From Tabrizicola thermarum (GTDB lineage Bacteria > Pseudomonadota > Alphaproteobacteria > Rhodobacterales > Rhodobacteraceae), in assembly GCF_003574395.1 (NCBI RefSeq), contig NZ_QMJY01000080.1, forward strand, positions 1 to 64,000: 64,000 bases of DNA, written 5' to 3'. Under the pieces are notes generated by a model, which saw only the letters and a program-made list of their open reading frames with translations, was not told the DNA's origin and did no database searches. Both the position numbers and the translations under genes were made by a program. How positions within the stretch are numbered: position 1 is the first letter of the stretch; every line of letters starts with the position of its first letter. Below, piece by piece: positions 45,129 through 53,413 of the stretch.

Positions 45129-46387
45129 GGGGCGGGGCAAGACTTTTCGAAAGGTTTTGCAAGATCCTTCGAAGGATTCTGGTGGCGCTTTGGGTGGCCG
45201 GGGTGCCTGGTCTGGCAGCCGCGCAGACGATCCTGCCCGATCCGGTGGCGGGGGTGGAGGGTGTGATGGGGTCTCAGGCCGGGCTTGACGCATGGGTGAA
45301 GGACTTCCGGCCTCGGGCGCTGGCGGCGGGGGTGTCGGCGGCGACCTTCGACGCGGCACTGCGGGGGGTGGAGTTCAACCCCAAGGTCGTAGAGCGCGAC
45401 CGGAACCAGAACGAGTTCACCAAGACGATCTGGGACTACCTGGACACCGCCGTGTCGGAGGACCGGGTGGGGCTGGGGTTGAAGGCCATCGCGAAGCACC
45501 GGGACGTTCTGGAGCGGATCGAGGCGGAGTACGGGGTGGAAAAGGAAGTCGTCGCGGCGATCTGGGGACTGGAAAGTGCCTATGGAACCTACCGGGGTGA
45601 TCTGCCGGTGTTGGGGTCGCTCGCGACGCTGGCCTATGAGGGGCGGCGGGGGGCGTTTTTCGAGGCGGAGCTGATCGCGGCGCTGCGGATCGTCGAAGGC
45701 GGGCATGTGGAGCGTTTTGTCGGCAGTTGGGCGGGGGCGAGCGGGCATACGCAGTTCATGCCGTCCAGCTGGGAAAAGTTCGCGGTCGATTTCGATGGGG
45801 ACGGGAAGCGGAACCTTTGGGGGGAGGATCCAGCGGACGCTTTGGCCTCGACGGCGAATTACCTGCGGCACTGGGGCTGGGCCAAGGGGCAGCCCTGGGG
45901 GGTGGAGGTGCGCCTGCCCCAGGGGTTCGACTATGACCAGACGACAGAGCGGGTGGTGAAACCCGTGGCGGAGTGGCAGGCGATGGGGGTGCGGACGGTG
46001 TTCGGCGCGGACCTGCCGGACCATGGGCCGGGGTCGATCCTGTTGCCCGGGGGGTATCGGGGGGCGGCCTTTCTGATCTGGCCGAATTTCCAGGTGATCG
46101 AGCATTACAACACGGCGGATGCCTATGTGGTGGCGATCGGGTCGCTGTCGGACCGGCTGGCCGGGGGCGCGGCGATCCAGTCCGGGTGGCCGCGCGAGTT
46201 GCGGGCGCTGACGCTGGAGGAGCGGCGGGAGTTGCAGGATTTGCTGACGAAGGCCGGGTTCGATGCGGGGGGTGTCGACGGGCGGATGGGGCCGAAGACG
46301 GTGGCCGCGGTGAAGGCCTTCCAGAATGCGCGGGGGCTGGTGCCGGACGGCTATCCGTCGCTGGAGGTGCTGGAACTGTTGCGCTGA
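45125..46387 (+). CDS. Periplasmic lytic murein transglycosylase (MltB-like) with peptidoglycan-binding domain
   Basis: A 420-aa exported enzyme that cleaves glycan strands to 1,6-anhydro products. The SLT_2 catalytic Glu is in AAIWGLESAYGTYR, and HTQFMPSSWEKF follows. A C-terminal PG_binding_1 domain (about the last 60 residues, ELQDLLTKAGFDAGGVDG) is present. The signal region is odd: residues 5-18 (ARLFERFCKILRRI) come from a TTCGAA palindromic element before the hydrophobic core LVALWVAGVPGLAAA. The start overlaps the rnr stop (ATGA). Confidence 0.93.
   Translation: MRGGARLFERFCKILRRILVALWVAGVPGLAAAQTILPDPVAGVEGVMGSQAGLDAWVKDFRPRALAAGVSAATFDAALRGVEFNPKVVERDRNQNEFTKTIWDYLDTAVSEDRVGLGLKAIAKHRDVLERIEAEYGVEKEVVAAIWGLESAYGTYRGDLPVLGSLATLAYEGRRGAFFEAELIAALRIVEGGHVERFVGSWAGASGHTQFMPSSWEKFAVDFDGDGKRNLWGEDPADALASTANYLRHWGWAKGQPWGVEVRLPQGFDYDQTTERVVKPVAEWQAMGVRTVFGADLPDHGPGSILLPGGYRGAAFLIWPNFQVIEHYNTADAYVVAIGSLSDRLAGGAAIQSGWPRELRALTLEERRELQDLLTKAGFDAGGVDGRMGPKTVAAVKAFQNARGLVPDGYPSLEVLELLR
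45141..45178 (+). repeat. TTCGAA palindromic element at the start of the lytic transglycosylase gene
   Basis: Two TTCGAA- or TTTCGAAA-centred units lie 10 bases apart: acttttcgaaaggt (45142-45155, nearly palindromic) and atccttcgaaggat (45164-45177, perfect 14 bp). They encode the charged n-region of the signal peptide. The element is related in centre and style to the triplet in cutC at 8626-8695. Confidence 0.65.
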
Positions 46388-46430
46388 TGTCTTCGCACGG
46401 GACCGGAACGGCGCGCTGACGCGCAGGTCC

Positions 46431-46518
46431 ACTGTCTCGTCGTCGGGCTGCGCCTCCTCCTCGGTCGTTGGGGCGCTTCGCCCCCAAACCCCCGAGAGTA
46501 TTTGGAAAAGGGCAAGAC
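46431..46518 (+). repeat. Dispersed intergenic repeat, copy D (full-length)
   Basis: In order: tctcgtcgtcgggctgcgcc with a cctcctcctcgg extension, hairpin ggggcgcttcgcccc, then gagtatttggaaaagggcaa. It mirrors copy B at 16865-16972. It lies between the convergent lytic transglycosylase and rsmB genes and ends 8 bases before the rsmB stop. Confidence 0.7.
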
Positions 46519-46525
46519 CGGGTGG

Positions 46526-47758
46526 TCAGGCGACCTTGCGCAGGCGGGCGAGGAAGAAGCCGTCCATGCCGCCCCTGTCCGCCCAGTAGTCGGGGCGCAG
46601 GCGGAGGGCGCTGTCCGGGGTCCACCAGGCGGGGTCGATGCCTTCGAGCTGGGCGCGTTCGGTGGTGAGGCCGGGGTGGCGGCTCAGGGCGGCGGCGAGT
46701 TGGGCCTCGCCTTCCTCGGGCAGGAGCGAGCAGGTGGAAAAGACGAGGCGTCCCTGGGGTTTCAGCCAGCCGAGGGCGCGGTCGATGAGCTGGGATTGCA
46801 GGCTGGTGAGGGAGGGGAGTTCGGATCCGTCCTTGACGAAGGGCAGGTCCGGGTGGCGGCGGATGGTGCCGGTGGCGGAACAGGGGGCGTCAAGGAGGAT
46901 GGCGTCGAAGGGGGCGTCGGGCTGCCAGCAGAGGGCGTCGGCGGTGATGGGGGTGGCGGTCAGGCCGGTGCGGGCGAGGTTGGCCTGGACGCGGGCCATG
47001 CGGGGGGCGGAGATGTCGAGGGCTGTGACTTCGGCCCCGGCGGCGGCGAGTTGCAGGGTCTTGCCTCCCGGTGCGGCGCAGAGGTCGAGAATGCGTTCGC
47101 CCGGCCGGGGTTGCAGGAGTTTGACAGGCAGCGCGGCGGCGGCGTCCTGGACCCACCAGCCGCCTTCGGCGTAGCCGGGGAGCGTGGAGAGCTGGCCGGG
47201 ACTGCGGAGGCGGAGGCTGCCGGTGGGCAGGAGGTCTCCGTCCGGGTGCGGGAAGCCGTCGCGGAGGGTGAGGTCGAGCGGGGGTTCCTGGGCGTGGATG
47301 GTCTCGATGGCGGTGACAGTGTCGCGGCCGAAAGCGTGGACGAGGGGTTGGCGGAGCCAGCGGGGGAGTTTCTGCGGCGGGAGGGTGAGGTCTTCGGGCA
47401 GGGCGCGGAGGACGGCGTTGACGAGGCCGGTGAGGTGGGCGGTGCGTTTGCCGCCCTGGCGGGTGATCTCGACCGCCGCGTTCACCGTGCCGTGGGCGGG
47501 GGCGCCTTGCGCGCGTTCGACGACGGCGAGGCGGAGGGTGTTGCGGACGGTGAGGGGCGGGGACTTGCGGAGGTGTTTGTCGAGGAGCTTGTCTGCGGGT
47601 TCCAGGTGGCGGAGGGTGGTTTCGGCCAGGCGCAGCGCGCGGGCGCGGTCGGCGGGGGCGAGGTGGTCGCCGGAGAAGTCCGACAGCATCCGGCCTTCGC
47701 CGAGGACGCCGTCCAGGATTGCGACTGCTGTGGCGCGCGCAGTGAGGCCTTCAGCCAT
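46526..47758 (-). CDS. rsmB: RsmB-type 16S rRNA m5C methyltransferase
   Basis: A 410-aa protein. The N-terminal about 140 residues form a NusB-like RNA-binding domain (VNAAVEITRQGGKRTAHLTGLVNAVLR, cited by its edges). The methyltransferase has AdoMet motif LDLCAAPGGKTLQLA and the two catalytic cysteines in LDAPCSATGT and FSTCSLLPEEGE. It ends GGMDGFFLARL. NusB plus methyltransferase is the RsmB layout (C967 in E. coli). It is convergent with the lytic transglycosylase gene. Confidence 0.93.
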   Translation of the reverse strand: MAEGLTARATAVAILDGVLGEGRMLSDFSGDHLAPADRARALRLAETTLRHLEPADKLLDKHLRKSPPLTVRNTLRLAVVERAQGAPAHGTVNAAVEITRQGGKRTAHLTGLVNAVLRALPEDLTLPPQKLPRWLRQPLVHAFGRDTVTAIETIHAQEPPLDLTLRDGFPHPDGDLLPTGSLRLRSPGQLSTLPGYAEGGWWVQDAAAALPVKLLQPRPGERILDLCAAPGGKTLQLAAAGAEVTALDISAPRMARVQANLARTGLTATPITADALCWQPDAPFDAILLDAPCSATGTIRRHPDLPFVKDGSELPSLTSLQSQLIDRALGWLKPQGRLVFSTCSLLPEEGEAQLAAALSRHPGLTTERAQLEGIDPAWWTPDSALRLRPDYWADRGGMDGFFLARLRKVA

Positions 47759-47828
47759 TCCGGTCCCCTTGTTGGTTCGCAGAGGGGCCTATATCAGGAC
47801 GCAGGGCCATACAAGGAAGGGGTCAGTC

Positions 47829-47999
47829 ATGGACGACGATCTGCCACCCGCGGCGAAGCGGGCGCTGGCCGAGGCCGAGGAACGGCGGAAGGCGGCGGCC
47901 GTGAAGGCCCCCCTGCCGAAGGAGCTGGGGGGCCGGGACGGGCCGGAGCCGGTGCGCTATGGCGACTGGGAGAAGAAGGGGCTGGCGATCGATTTCTGA
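47829..47999 (+). CDS. DUF1674 (SDHAF4-like) small protein
   Basis: A 56-aa protein with the complete DUF1674 signature near its end: ELGGRDGPEPVRYGDWEKKG then LAIDF. The eukaryotic homologue SDHAF4/Sdh8 helps assemble flavinylated succinate dehydrogenase. A similar role in this bacterium is an inference from homology. It is a single small gene, divergent from rsmB. Confidence 0.9.
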   Translation: MDDDLPPAAKRALAEAEERRKAAAVKAPLPKELGGRDGPEPVRYGDWEKKGLAIDF

Positions 48000-48082
48000 G
48001 GGTTTGCCTGCGGGGCAGCTCTTGCGTCGCGCCTTCCGCGTCTCGTCGCTTGTCCGCGCGCGGGCAGTTTTTCGTGACCTTT

Positions 48083-48111
48083 GATTTCAATCACTTGGCT
48101 GTGGACGTTAG
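48083..48111 (+). repeat. Diverged copy 3 of the 29-bp repeat
   Basis: gatttcaatcacttggctgt followed by ggacgttag. It aligns without gaps to 3126-3154, sharing the TCAAT core and the GCTGTGG-CGT block. The divergence makes homology likely but not certain. Confidence 0.4.
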
Positions 48112-48205
48112 GGATTTGGCAAGCATTGCCGAGGGGAGCGCGGCTGAGGGCTGCGCCTGGATACCGCGCCTCGTCGGTGCGCCTGGGCCTGCAGACAGGC
48201 AGGTG

Positions 48206-48238
48206 CCTCCGGCGGGAGTATTTGGGAAAAGAGCAAGC
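48206..48238 (+). repeat. Dispersed intergenic repeat, copy E (partial)
   Basis: Only the gagtatttgggaaaagagca module is present, preceded by cctccggcgg. The tctcgtcgtcggg module and hairpin of copies B and D are absent. Confidence 0.55.
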
Positions 48239-48321
48239 CGGAGCCTGGTCAGGCTGGCGCTGCGGTGCGCTTGTGAGGGATGGGCAGGCGCTGCGGTCGC
48301 TGGCCCGGGCCGGCGGGCCGC

Positions 48322-48729
48322 CTACCCTTCCGGTGCGGCTGCGTAGTCGGTGTCGCTGACCGGCTCCATCCAGTCGACGCTTCGTCCGTCCTGGACCTCG
48401 TGGATGGCGATGTGGGACATGCCCCTGTCGGGGGCGGCGCCGTGCCAGTGGCGTTCGCCCGGGGCGAAGGTGACGACGTCACCGGGGCGGATCGCGCGGA
48501 CAGGGCCGCCGTCCGACTGGCAGAGGCCGAGGCCTGCGGTGACGATCAGGGTCTGGCCGAGGGGATGCGTATGCCAGGCGGTGCGGGCGCCGGGGTCGAA
48601 GGTGACGAGCGCGCCCTGCACGCGGTCGGGGGCTTCGGGGTTGAACAGGGGGTCGAGGCGGACGCGGCCGGTGAACCAGTCCGGGGCGCCGGGGCGGGAG
48701 GGGGCGTGGCCTGCGGGGTAGATCTTCAT
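48322..48729 (-). CDS. Cupin-domain protein
   Basis: A 135-aa single-domain cupin. The metal-binding motif 1 is ARTAWHTHPLGQTLIVTAG, and motif 2 is GDVVTFAPGERHWHGA. DWFTGRVRLDPLF and HIAIHEVQDG put it in the group often annotated near manganese-dependent (R)-mandelonitrile-lyase-like or carboxymuconolactone-decarboxylase-associated cupins. Its real substrate is unknown. The start at 48729 opens directly on the cupin; the longer frame upstream is Arg-rich and unlikely. Confidence 0.88.
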   Translation of the reverse strand: MKIYPAGHAPSRPGAPDWFTGRVRLDPLFNPEAPDRVQGALVTFDPGARTAWHTHPLGQTLIVTAGLGLCQSDGGPVRAIRPGDVVTFAPGERHWHGAAPDRGMSHIAIHEVQDGRSVDWMEPVSDTDYAAAPEG

Positions 48730-48946
48730 GGGCGTCTTCCGATGGGTCTGGCGGGAGCTTGGCAGGGATCGGGAGAGTGAGCACCGTGTTTGCGGGCCTG
48801 TCGAGCGCCTTCGTCGTCTTGTCGCCCGGGACGCGATGGAGGTGGTTCTGCCCTGTCGCCGGAGCAAGACCTGCCTTGGCTTCACGGAAGCGACGGGTCG
48901 CGCAAGGCAGAAGGCCGGCGAGGCGCGGCGCAGCCTTCGCCGCGCG

Positions 48947-49309
48947 TCACCGCAGGCGGAACGTCGCAGAGTCGCCCTGTCCCTGATCGACCGTGAAGCG
49001 GAGTTTCTCGGCCCCCTGTGCCTCGACCAGCTGGCAGTTGTAGCGGATGGGCATCCCGCTCCAGTCCATCTCGCGGCAGAAGTAGCCGTCTTTCCAGGAC
49101 CAGTTGCCGGTGATCTTCCAGCCGAGCGCCGAGCCGTCGATGCGGCCGTCGGGCAGGACCTTGATCGACAGGTTGTAAAGGCCGATGCGCAGGGTGCGGT
49201 CCTTGACCAGGGTCAGGAAGCGGTCCTTTTCCTTCACCGGCTCGAAATCGTTTGCTGCGGCCGTGACCGGGACCGACAGCACAAGCAGCATTGCAGCCAG
49301 ACGCAGCAT
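48947..49309 (-). CDS. Small secreted protein, 120 aa, downstream of dapB
   Basis: A signal peptide (LAAMLLVLSVPVTAAA) precedes a mature domain of about 100 residues, rich in Trp and Lys, with two cysteines (YFCREM and YNCQL) that may pair. The segment WKITGNWSWKDGYFCREMDW, noted by its Trp spacing, is distinctive. It lies 62 bases downstream of dapB in the same direction, so it is probably co-transcribed. Its function is unknown. Confidence 0.78.
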   Translation of the reverse strand: MLRLAAMLLVLSVPVTAAANDFEPVKEKDRFLTLVKDRTLRIGLYNLSIKVLPDGRIDGSALGWKITGNWSWKDGYFCREMDWSGMPIRYNCQLVEAQGAEKLRFTVDQGQGDSATFRLR

Positions 49310-49371
49310 GACATCCCCCGGGTGACAGAGATGCGACTGTTACGCCGCGGGACGCGGATCGGATCATCCGG

Positions 49372-50181
49372 TCAGATGCCGAGCACGTCCATCATGTCGT
49401 ACTGACCGGGTTTCCGGCCCTGTCCCCAGAGTGCGGCGCGCAGCGCGCCCCGGGCGAAGATGGCGCGGTCGGTGGCGACATGGCGCAGGATCACCCGCTC
49501 GCCTTCGCCGGCGAAGATCACGTCGTGTTCGCCGACGATGTCGCCGCCGCGGATGGCGGAGAAGCCGATGCTGCCCCGCGCCCGCGCGCCGGTGATGCCG
49601 TCGCGGCCCGAGACGCGCGCGTCGTCCAGGCTGATGCCCCGGCCTTCCGCGGCGGCCTGGCCCAGCATGAGCGCAGTGCCCGAGGGGGCGTCGACCTTCA
49701 TGCGGTGGTGGGCCTCGACCACTTCCACGTCCCAGTCGGCATCCAGCGCGGCGGCGACCATCCGGGTCAGCCGGACAAGGAGATTGACGCCCAGCGACAT
49801 GTTCCCGGCGCGGATGATGGTGGCGTGGCGGGCGGCGGCCTCGATCTTCGCCAGGTGCTGGGGTTCAAGGCCCGTGGTGCCGATGACATGGACAGCGCGG
49901 GCCTGGGCGGCCAGCGCGGCGAACTCGACCGTGGCGGCGGGGGCGGTGAAGTCGATCACGGCCTGCGCCTGTGCAAAGGCCTCGAGCGCGTCGTCGGTGA
50001 CCTTGACCCCGATCGGGGCGCCGCCCATTGCCTCGCCCACGTCGCGGCCGATCCAGGGATGGCCCGCGCGTTCGACGCAGGCCACGAGGCGCAGGCGGTC
50101 GGACCCCTGCGACAGGCGGATCAGGGTCTGTCCCATCCGCCCCGAAGCGCCTGTCACCACCAATCCCGGAGCGTCGGTCAT
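49372..50181 (-). CDS. dapB: 4-hydroxy-tetrahydrodipicolinate reductase
   Basis: A 269-aa NAD(P)H-dependent enzyme making tetrahydrodipicolinate for lysine and peptidoglycan. The N-terminal [15 protein letters not shown] binds the cofactor. [28 protein letters not shown] and the signature [19 protein letters not shown] carry the catalytic His/Lys. GGGAG lies 8 bases before the ATG at 50181. It is divergent from rbfA. Confidence 0.97.
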   Translation of the reverse strand: MTDAPGLVVTGASGRMGQTLIRLSQGSDRLRLVACVERAGHPWIGRDVGEAMGGAPIGVKVTDDALEAFAQAQAVIDFTAPAATVEFAALAAQARAVHVIGTTGLEPQHLAKIEAAARHATIIRAGNMSLGVNLLVRLTRMVAAALDADWDVEVVEAHHRMKVDAPSGTALMLGQAAAEGRGISLDDARVSGRDGITGARARGSIGFSAIRGGDIVGEHDVIFAGEGERVILRHVATDRAIFARGALRAALWGQGRKPGQYDMMDVLGI

Positions 50182-50276
50182 GCTTGTCTCCCTTGCGATG
50201 CCTCTCCGTAGCCGGTTCCCGCAGGCGTGAGAAGCCCGGCGTTGCGGGCGCGGGTGAAAGGGCATAAAGGGGCGGC

Positions 50277-50705
50277 ATGGGGAACAAGCGCTTCAACACC
50301 GGGACCGGCCCGTCGCAACGCCAGTTGCGCGTGGGCGAACTGATCCGCCGCACGCTGTCGGATGTGCTGAACCGGGCCGAAATCCATGACCCGGACCTGA
50401 ACGCCATGTCGATCACGGTGGGCGAGGTGTCATGCTCGCCCGATCTGAAGGTGGCGACGGTCTATGTGATGCCGCTGATGGGCTCGGTCCCGGTGGAGAA
50501 TGCCATCGCGGCGCTGGCGCGCAACAAGGCAGAGCTGCGGCATCTGGTGGCGGCGCAGCTGACGCTGAAATACGCGCCGGACCTGCGGTTCCGCCCGGAC
50601 GAGACCTTCGATCGGCTGGACGAGACGCGGCGGCTGTTCGCGGACCCCGCGGTGCAGCGCGATCTTGGCGCGCCCGATCCCGACCCCGCGGACGGTGCGG
50701 AATGA
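50277..50705 (+). CDS. rbfA: Ribosome-binding factor A
   Basis: A 142-aa KH-fold protein needed for 16S rRNA 5'-end maturation and cold adaptation. The family pattern is clear: [17 protein letters not shown], then [16 protein letters not shown], then [18 protein letters not shown]. The C-terminal acidic tail is variable in the family. Its stop overlaps the ATG of the NAGPA-like gene, so rbfA, the NAGPA-like gene and truB form a tight operon. Confidence 0.96.
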   Translation: MGNKRFNTGTGPSQRQLRVGELIRRTLSDVLNRAEIHDPDLNAMSITVGEVSCSPDLKVATVYVMPLMGSVPVENAIAALARNKAELRHLVAAQLTLKYAPDLRFRPDETFDRLDETRRLFADPAVQRDLGAPDPDPADGAE

Positions 50706-51424
50706 GGTGGCTGGCTGCTGTCTTCCTGCTGACGCCGGTGGCGGCAGGGGCGGCGGACTGCCGGGATACACGCTTCGAGGGTGCGTCCTACACGGTCTGC
50801 GAGGTGCAGGCGGGCGAGGATCTGCGGCTGTTCCATTCCGGGCCGGAGGGTGCCTATGGCAGCTTTCGCAAGGTCGATGAGGCGCTGGCCGCCGAGGGCA
50901 AGGCGCTGGGCTTTGCGATGAATGCGGGGATGTATCACCGCGATCTTTCTCCGGTAGGGTTGTATGTCGAGGACGGGGTGGAGGTGTCGAAACTGGTCAC
51001 GCGCGCCGGACCGGGGAACTTCGGGCTGCTGCCGAACGGGGTGTTCTGCATCGGCGACGGGTTCCGGGTGATCGAAAGCCGGATCTTCAAGGCGGAGAAA
51101 CCCGCCTGCCGCTATGCGACCCAGTCCGGTCCGATGCTGGTCATCAAGGGCAGGCTGCACCCGAAACTTCTGCCGGGGAGCGACTCGACCTATGTGCGAA
51201 ACGGGGTCGGAGTCAGCGAGGATGGCAGCCGGGCGGTCTTTGCGATTTCCAACGATGCGGTGAACTTCCATGCCTTCGCCCGGTTCTTCCGGGATGAGCT
51301 TGGCCTGCCGGATGCGCTGTATTTCGATGGCAACATCTCGCGGCTTTATGCGCCGCAGCTGGCGCGGCATGACGGCGGGTTTCCGATGGGGCCGATCGTC
51401 GGCACCGTGGTTCCGAAGGGCTGA
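50702..51424 (+). CDS. Exported phosphodiester glycosidase (NAGPA/DUF2233) family protein
   Basis: A 240-aa protein with a signal peptide ([15 protein letters not shown]). The NAGPA fold is marked by [22 protein letters not shown], cited by NAGMYH, and by [12 protein letters not shown] and the late [12 protein letters not shown]. The family hydrolyses glycan phosphodiesters such as those in wall polymers or capped sugars. It is inserted between rbfA and truB, which usually adjoin. The start overlaps the rbfA stop (ATGA), and truB begins 3 bases after it ends. Confidence 0.9.
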   Translation: MRWLAAVFLLTPVAAGAADCRDTRFEGASYTVCEVQAGEDLRLFHSGPEGAYGSFRKVDEALAAEGKALGFAMNAGMYHRDLSPVGLYVEDGVEVSKLVTRAGPGNFGLLPNGVFCIGDGFRVIESRIFKAEKPACRYATQSGPMLVIKGRLHPKLLPGSDSTYVRNGVGVSEDGSRAVFAISNDAVNFHAFARFFRDELGLPDALYFDGNISRLYAPQLARHDGGFPMGPIVGTVVPKG

Positions 51425-51427
51425 GGG

Positions 51428-52330
51428 ATGGGTCGGGGGAAGAAGGGCCGCGCGGTCAGCGGCTGGCTGATCGTGGACAAGCCCGCCGGGGTGACCTCGA
51501 CGGCGGTGGTGAACAAGGTGAAATGGGCGCTGGGGGCCGCGAAGGCGGGGCATGCCGGGACGCTGGACCCGGATGCGACCGGCGTGCTGGCGGTGGCGCT
51601 GGGCGAGGCGACGAAGACGATCCCCTATGTCACCGACGCGCTGAAGTGCTACCGGTTCCGGGTGGTTCTGGGGGCGGCAACGGAGACCGATGATGCCTCG
51701 GGCCGGGTGATCGCAACGTCCGGGCTGCGCCCCACGGATGCGCAGATCGAGGCGGCGCTGGGGGCGTTCAGGGGGCAGATCGAACAGGTCCCGCCGCAGT
51801 ATTCGGCGGTCAAGGTCGATGGCGAGCGGGCCTATGACCTGGCGCGGGAGGGCGAGACGATGGAGCTTGCCGCGCGGCCCCTGTGGGTGGAGCGGCTGGT
51901 GATGCTGGGCCGCCCGGATGCGGATCACGTCGATCTGGAAATGGTCTGCGGCAAGGGTGGCTATGTGCGGTCCATCGCGCGGGACCTCGGGCGGGCGCTG
52001 GGGTGCCTGGGGCATGTGGAATGGCTGCGGCGGGAGTGGTCGGGGCCGTTCAACGCGGATCAGGGTGTGACGCTGGAGGTGATCGACGCCGAGGCAAAGA
52101 CCGAAGCTCTGGACGCGCGGCTGTTGCCTTTGGAGCTGGGCTTGCAGGACCTGCCGGAGTTCACCGCGACACCGGAAGGTGCGGTGCGGTTGCGCAACGG
52201 CAATCCGGGTCAGGTGATCGGCCACGCGGATTGGGGCACCGAGGGGTGGGCGAGCCTGGATGGGCAGGCGGTGGCGGTGGGGCACTACAGGGGTGGGGAG
52301 TTGCACCCGAGCCGGGTGTTCAACCGCTGA
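51428..52330 (+). CDS. truB: TruB, tRNA pseudouridine-55 synthase
   Basis: A 300-aa enzyme that isomerises U55 in the T-loop of tRNAs. The catalytic Asp47 is in [26 protein letters not shown] opens the fold, and [18 protein letters not shown] and [15 protein letters not shown] follow. The C-terminal domain is full length. It is followed by a terminator shared with the convergent rplT. Confidence 0.97.
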   Translation: MGRGKKGRAVSGWLIVDKPAGVTSTAVVNKVKWALGAAKAGHAGTLDPDATGVLAVALGEATKTIPYVTDALKCYRFRVVLGAATETDDASGRVIATSGLRPTDAQIEAALGAFRGQIEQVPPQYSAVKVDGERAYDLAREGETMELAARPLWVERLVMLGRPDADHVDLEMVCGKGGYVRSIARDLGRALGCLGHVEWLRREWSGPFNADQGVTLEVIDAEAKTEALDARLLPLELGLQDLPEFTATPEGAVRLRNGNPGQVIGHADWGTEGWASLDGQAVAVGHYRGGELHPSRVFNR

Positions 52331-52413
52331 ACGGCCGCCTTGGCCCGAGACCTGAGCCGGGGCCTGCGGGTGACACGGGAGGTCCCGGGTCAGGCCCGGG
52401 ACGGGGAAAAGGA

Positions 52414-52441
52414 AAAGGCCCCGCTGCGAGGCGGGGCCTTT
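52414..52441. terminator. Bidirectional terminator between truB and rplT
   Basis: AAAGGCCCCGC (52414-52424) pairs with GCGGGGCCTTT (52431-52441), loop TGCGAG, with A and T ends on both strands. Just upstream, gtcccggg (from 52382) and cccgggac (to 52402) form another inverted repeat. It ends both convergent transcripts. Confidence 0.88.
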
Positions 52442-52465
52442 CCACATGCGGAAGGATCCGACCGA

Positions 52466-52828
52466 TCAGGCCAGCGCGGCCTTGGCCTGGCCGGCGATGG
52501 CGTTGAACGCCTCGGGCTCGTGGACGGCGAGGTCGGCGAGCACCTTGCGATCGACTTCGATCCCGGCTTTCGACAGGCCGTTGATCAGACGCGAATAGGT
52601 CATCTCGGCGTCGAACAGACGTACGGCGGCGTTGATCCGCTGGATCCACAGCGCGCGGAACTGGCGCTTGCGGACCTTGCGGTCGCGGGTCGCGTACTGG
52701 TTGGCCTTGTCAACGGCCTGAGTGGCGGTGCGGAAATTGGTGGAACGGGCGGCATAATAGCCAGCCGCCTGCTTGATCACCTTGCGGTGACGGGCATGCG
52801 TGACCTTGCCGGATTTGACGCGGGACAT
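52466..52828 (-). CDS. rplT: 50S ribosomal protein L20
   Basis: A 120-aa basic ribosomal protein that binds 23S rRNA early in 50S assembly. The N-terminal [26 protein letters not shown] region (cited in part as [16 protein letters not shown]) and [15 protein letters not shown] are diagnostic. It lies 12 bases after rpmI and is co-transcribed with it. infC is not upstream, as is common in this group. Confidence 0.98.
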   Translation of the reverse strand: MSRVKSGKVTHARHRKVIKQAAGYYAARSTNFRTATQAVDKANQYATRDRKVRKRQFRALWIQRINAAVRLFDAEMTYSRLINGLSKAGIEVDRKVLADLAVHEPEAFNAIAGQAKAALA

Positions 52829-52840
52829 CTTGTGCTCTCC

Positions 52841-53041
52841 TTACCGGTCGTAGGGCATGTATTTCTTGACGATCTTCGCATCGCTGTCGTTCAGGATCAT
52901 GGTCCCGGCCGAGTTGCGGACGAATTTCGCCGTGCGCTTGATCATGCCGTGGCGCTTGCCGGCGGGACCGGCCTTCACCCGACCGGTGGCCGTGAAGCTG
53001 AAGCGCTTCTTCGCCGCCGACTTGGTCTTCATCTTGGGCAT
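52841..53041 (-). CDS. rpmI: 50S ribosomal protein L35
   Basis: A 66-aa basic protein starting [14 protein letters not shown], with [14 protein letters not shown] and the family ending KKYMPYDR. The start at 53041 gives the usual L35 N-terminus. It is the first gene of rpmI-rplT and has a good sigma-70 promoter about 70-100 bases upstream. Confidence 0.98.
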   Translation of the reverse strand: MPKMKTKSAAKKRFSFTATGRVKAGPAGKRHGMIKRTAKFVRNSAGTMILNDSDAKIVKKYMPYDR

Positions 53042-53107
53042 TTCCATCTCCGTGGTTTCAGGCACGACTCGGCATGCCACTCTGGCCGGCCGTGCGGGTA
53101 AGAAGCC

Positions 53108-53139
53108 GCCCCTATAGGGGCAGCCGGGCAAAGGTGCAA
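53108..53139 (-). promoter_or_regulatory. Sigma-70 promoter of rpmI-rplT overlapping a palindrome
   Basis: On the minus strand TTGCAC (53139-53134) and TATAGG (53116-53111) are exactly 17 bases apart, 70 bases before the rpmI start. The -10 lies inside the perfect 14-bp palindrome gcccctataggggc (53108-53121), which could serve as an operator or an early hairpin. Confidence 0.7.
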
Positions 53140-53149
53140 GAGCCGAAAG

Positions 53150-53380
53150 CTAGCGCAGGAACCCGGCGACGACCTTCAGCATCACGCCGGGCACCTCGTT
53201 GAAGGCATAGCCGCCCGGCTTGGTCATGATGGCGGCGACGATCAGGCCCAGCGCGGCGATCGACATGATCGCGCCCATACGCGGCGCGCGGCCTTCGACC
53301 CAGGCGGACAGAAGCGACGGGACGGACAGGACAATCAGGATGATCCCGACCGTCAGCATCAGATCGACATCGGCGTCCAT
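53150..53380 (-). CDS. Small membrane protein, 76 aa
   Basis: A short protein with two hydrophobic helices (LMLTVGIILIVLSVPSLLSAW, about residues 7-27, and MGAIMSIAALGLIVAAI, about 35-51) and a conserved-looking tail (PGGYAFNEVPGVMLKVV). Its function is unknown. It lies 33 bases downstream of pyk in the same direction and is probably its operon partner. Confidence 0.75.
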   Translation of the reverse strand: MDADVDLMLTVGIILIVLSVPSLLSAWVEGRAPRMGAIMSIAALGLIVAAIMTKPGGYAFNEVPGVMLKVVAGFLR

Positions 53381-53413
53381 GACCCCTCGCCCAACCGGTT
53401 GCAGGCGGAGAGG

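Larger units (their letters stand above)
48000..48321. other. 322-bp gene-free spacer holding two repeat types
   Basis: No gene is visible between the DUF1674 stop and the cupin stop (convergent). The spacer holds a diverged copy of the GAAATCAATGG repeat (48083-48111) and a partial copy of the GAGTATTTG repeat (48206-48238). The remainder is GC-rich without long hairpins or T-runs. Confidence 0.6.

Noticed and set aside
42756-45359. Long minus-strand open frame opposite rnr
   Set aside because: Same shadow effect: Pro/Arg/His-rich translation without recognisable motifs, while rnr on the other strand is complete.
52382-52402. GTCCCGGG...CCCGGGAC repeat as a separate terminator
   Set aside because: It has no T-run, and the adjacent 52414-52441 hairpin is the better terminator. 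It may be a common intergenic repeat.
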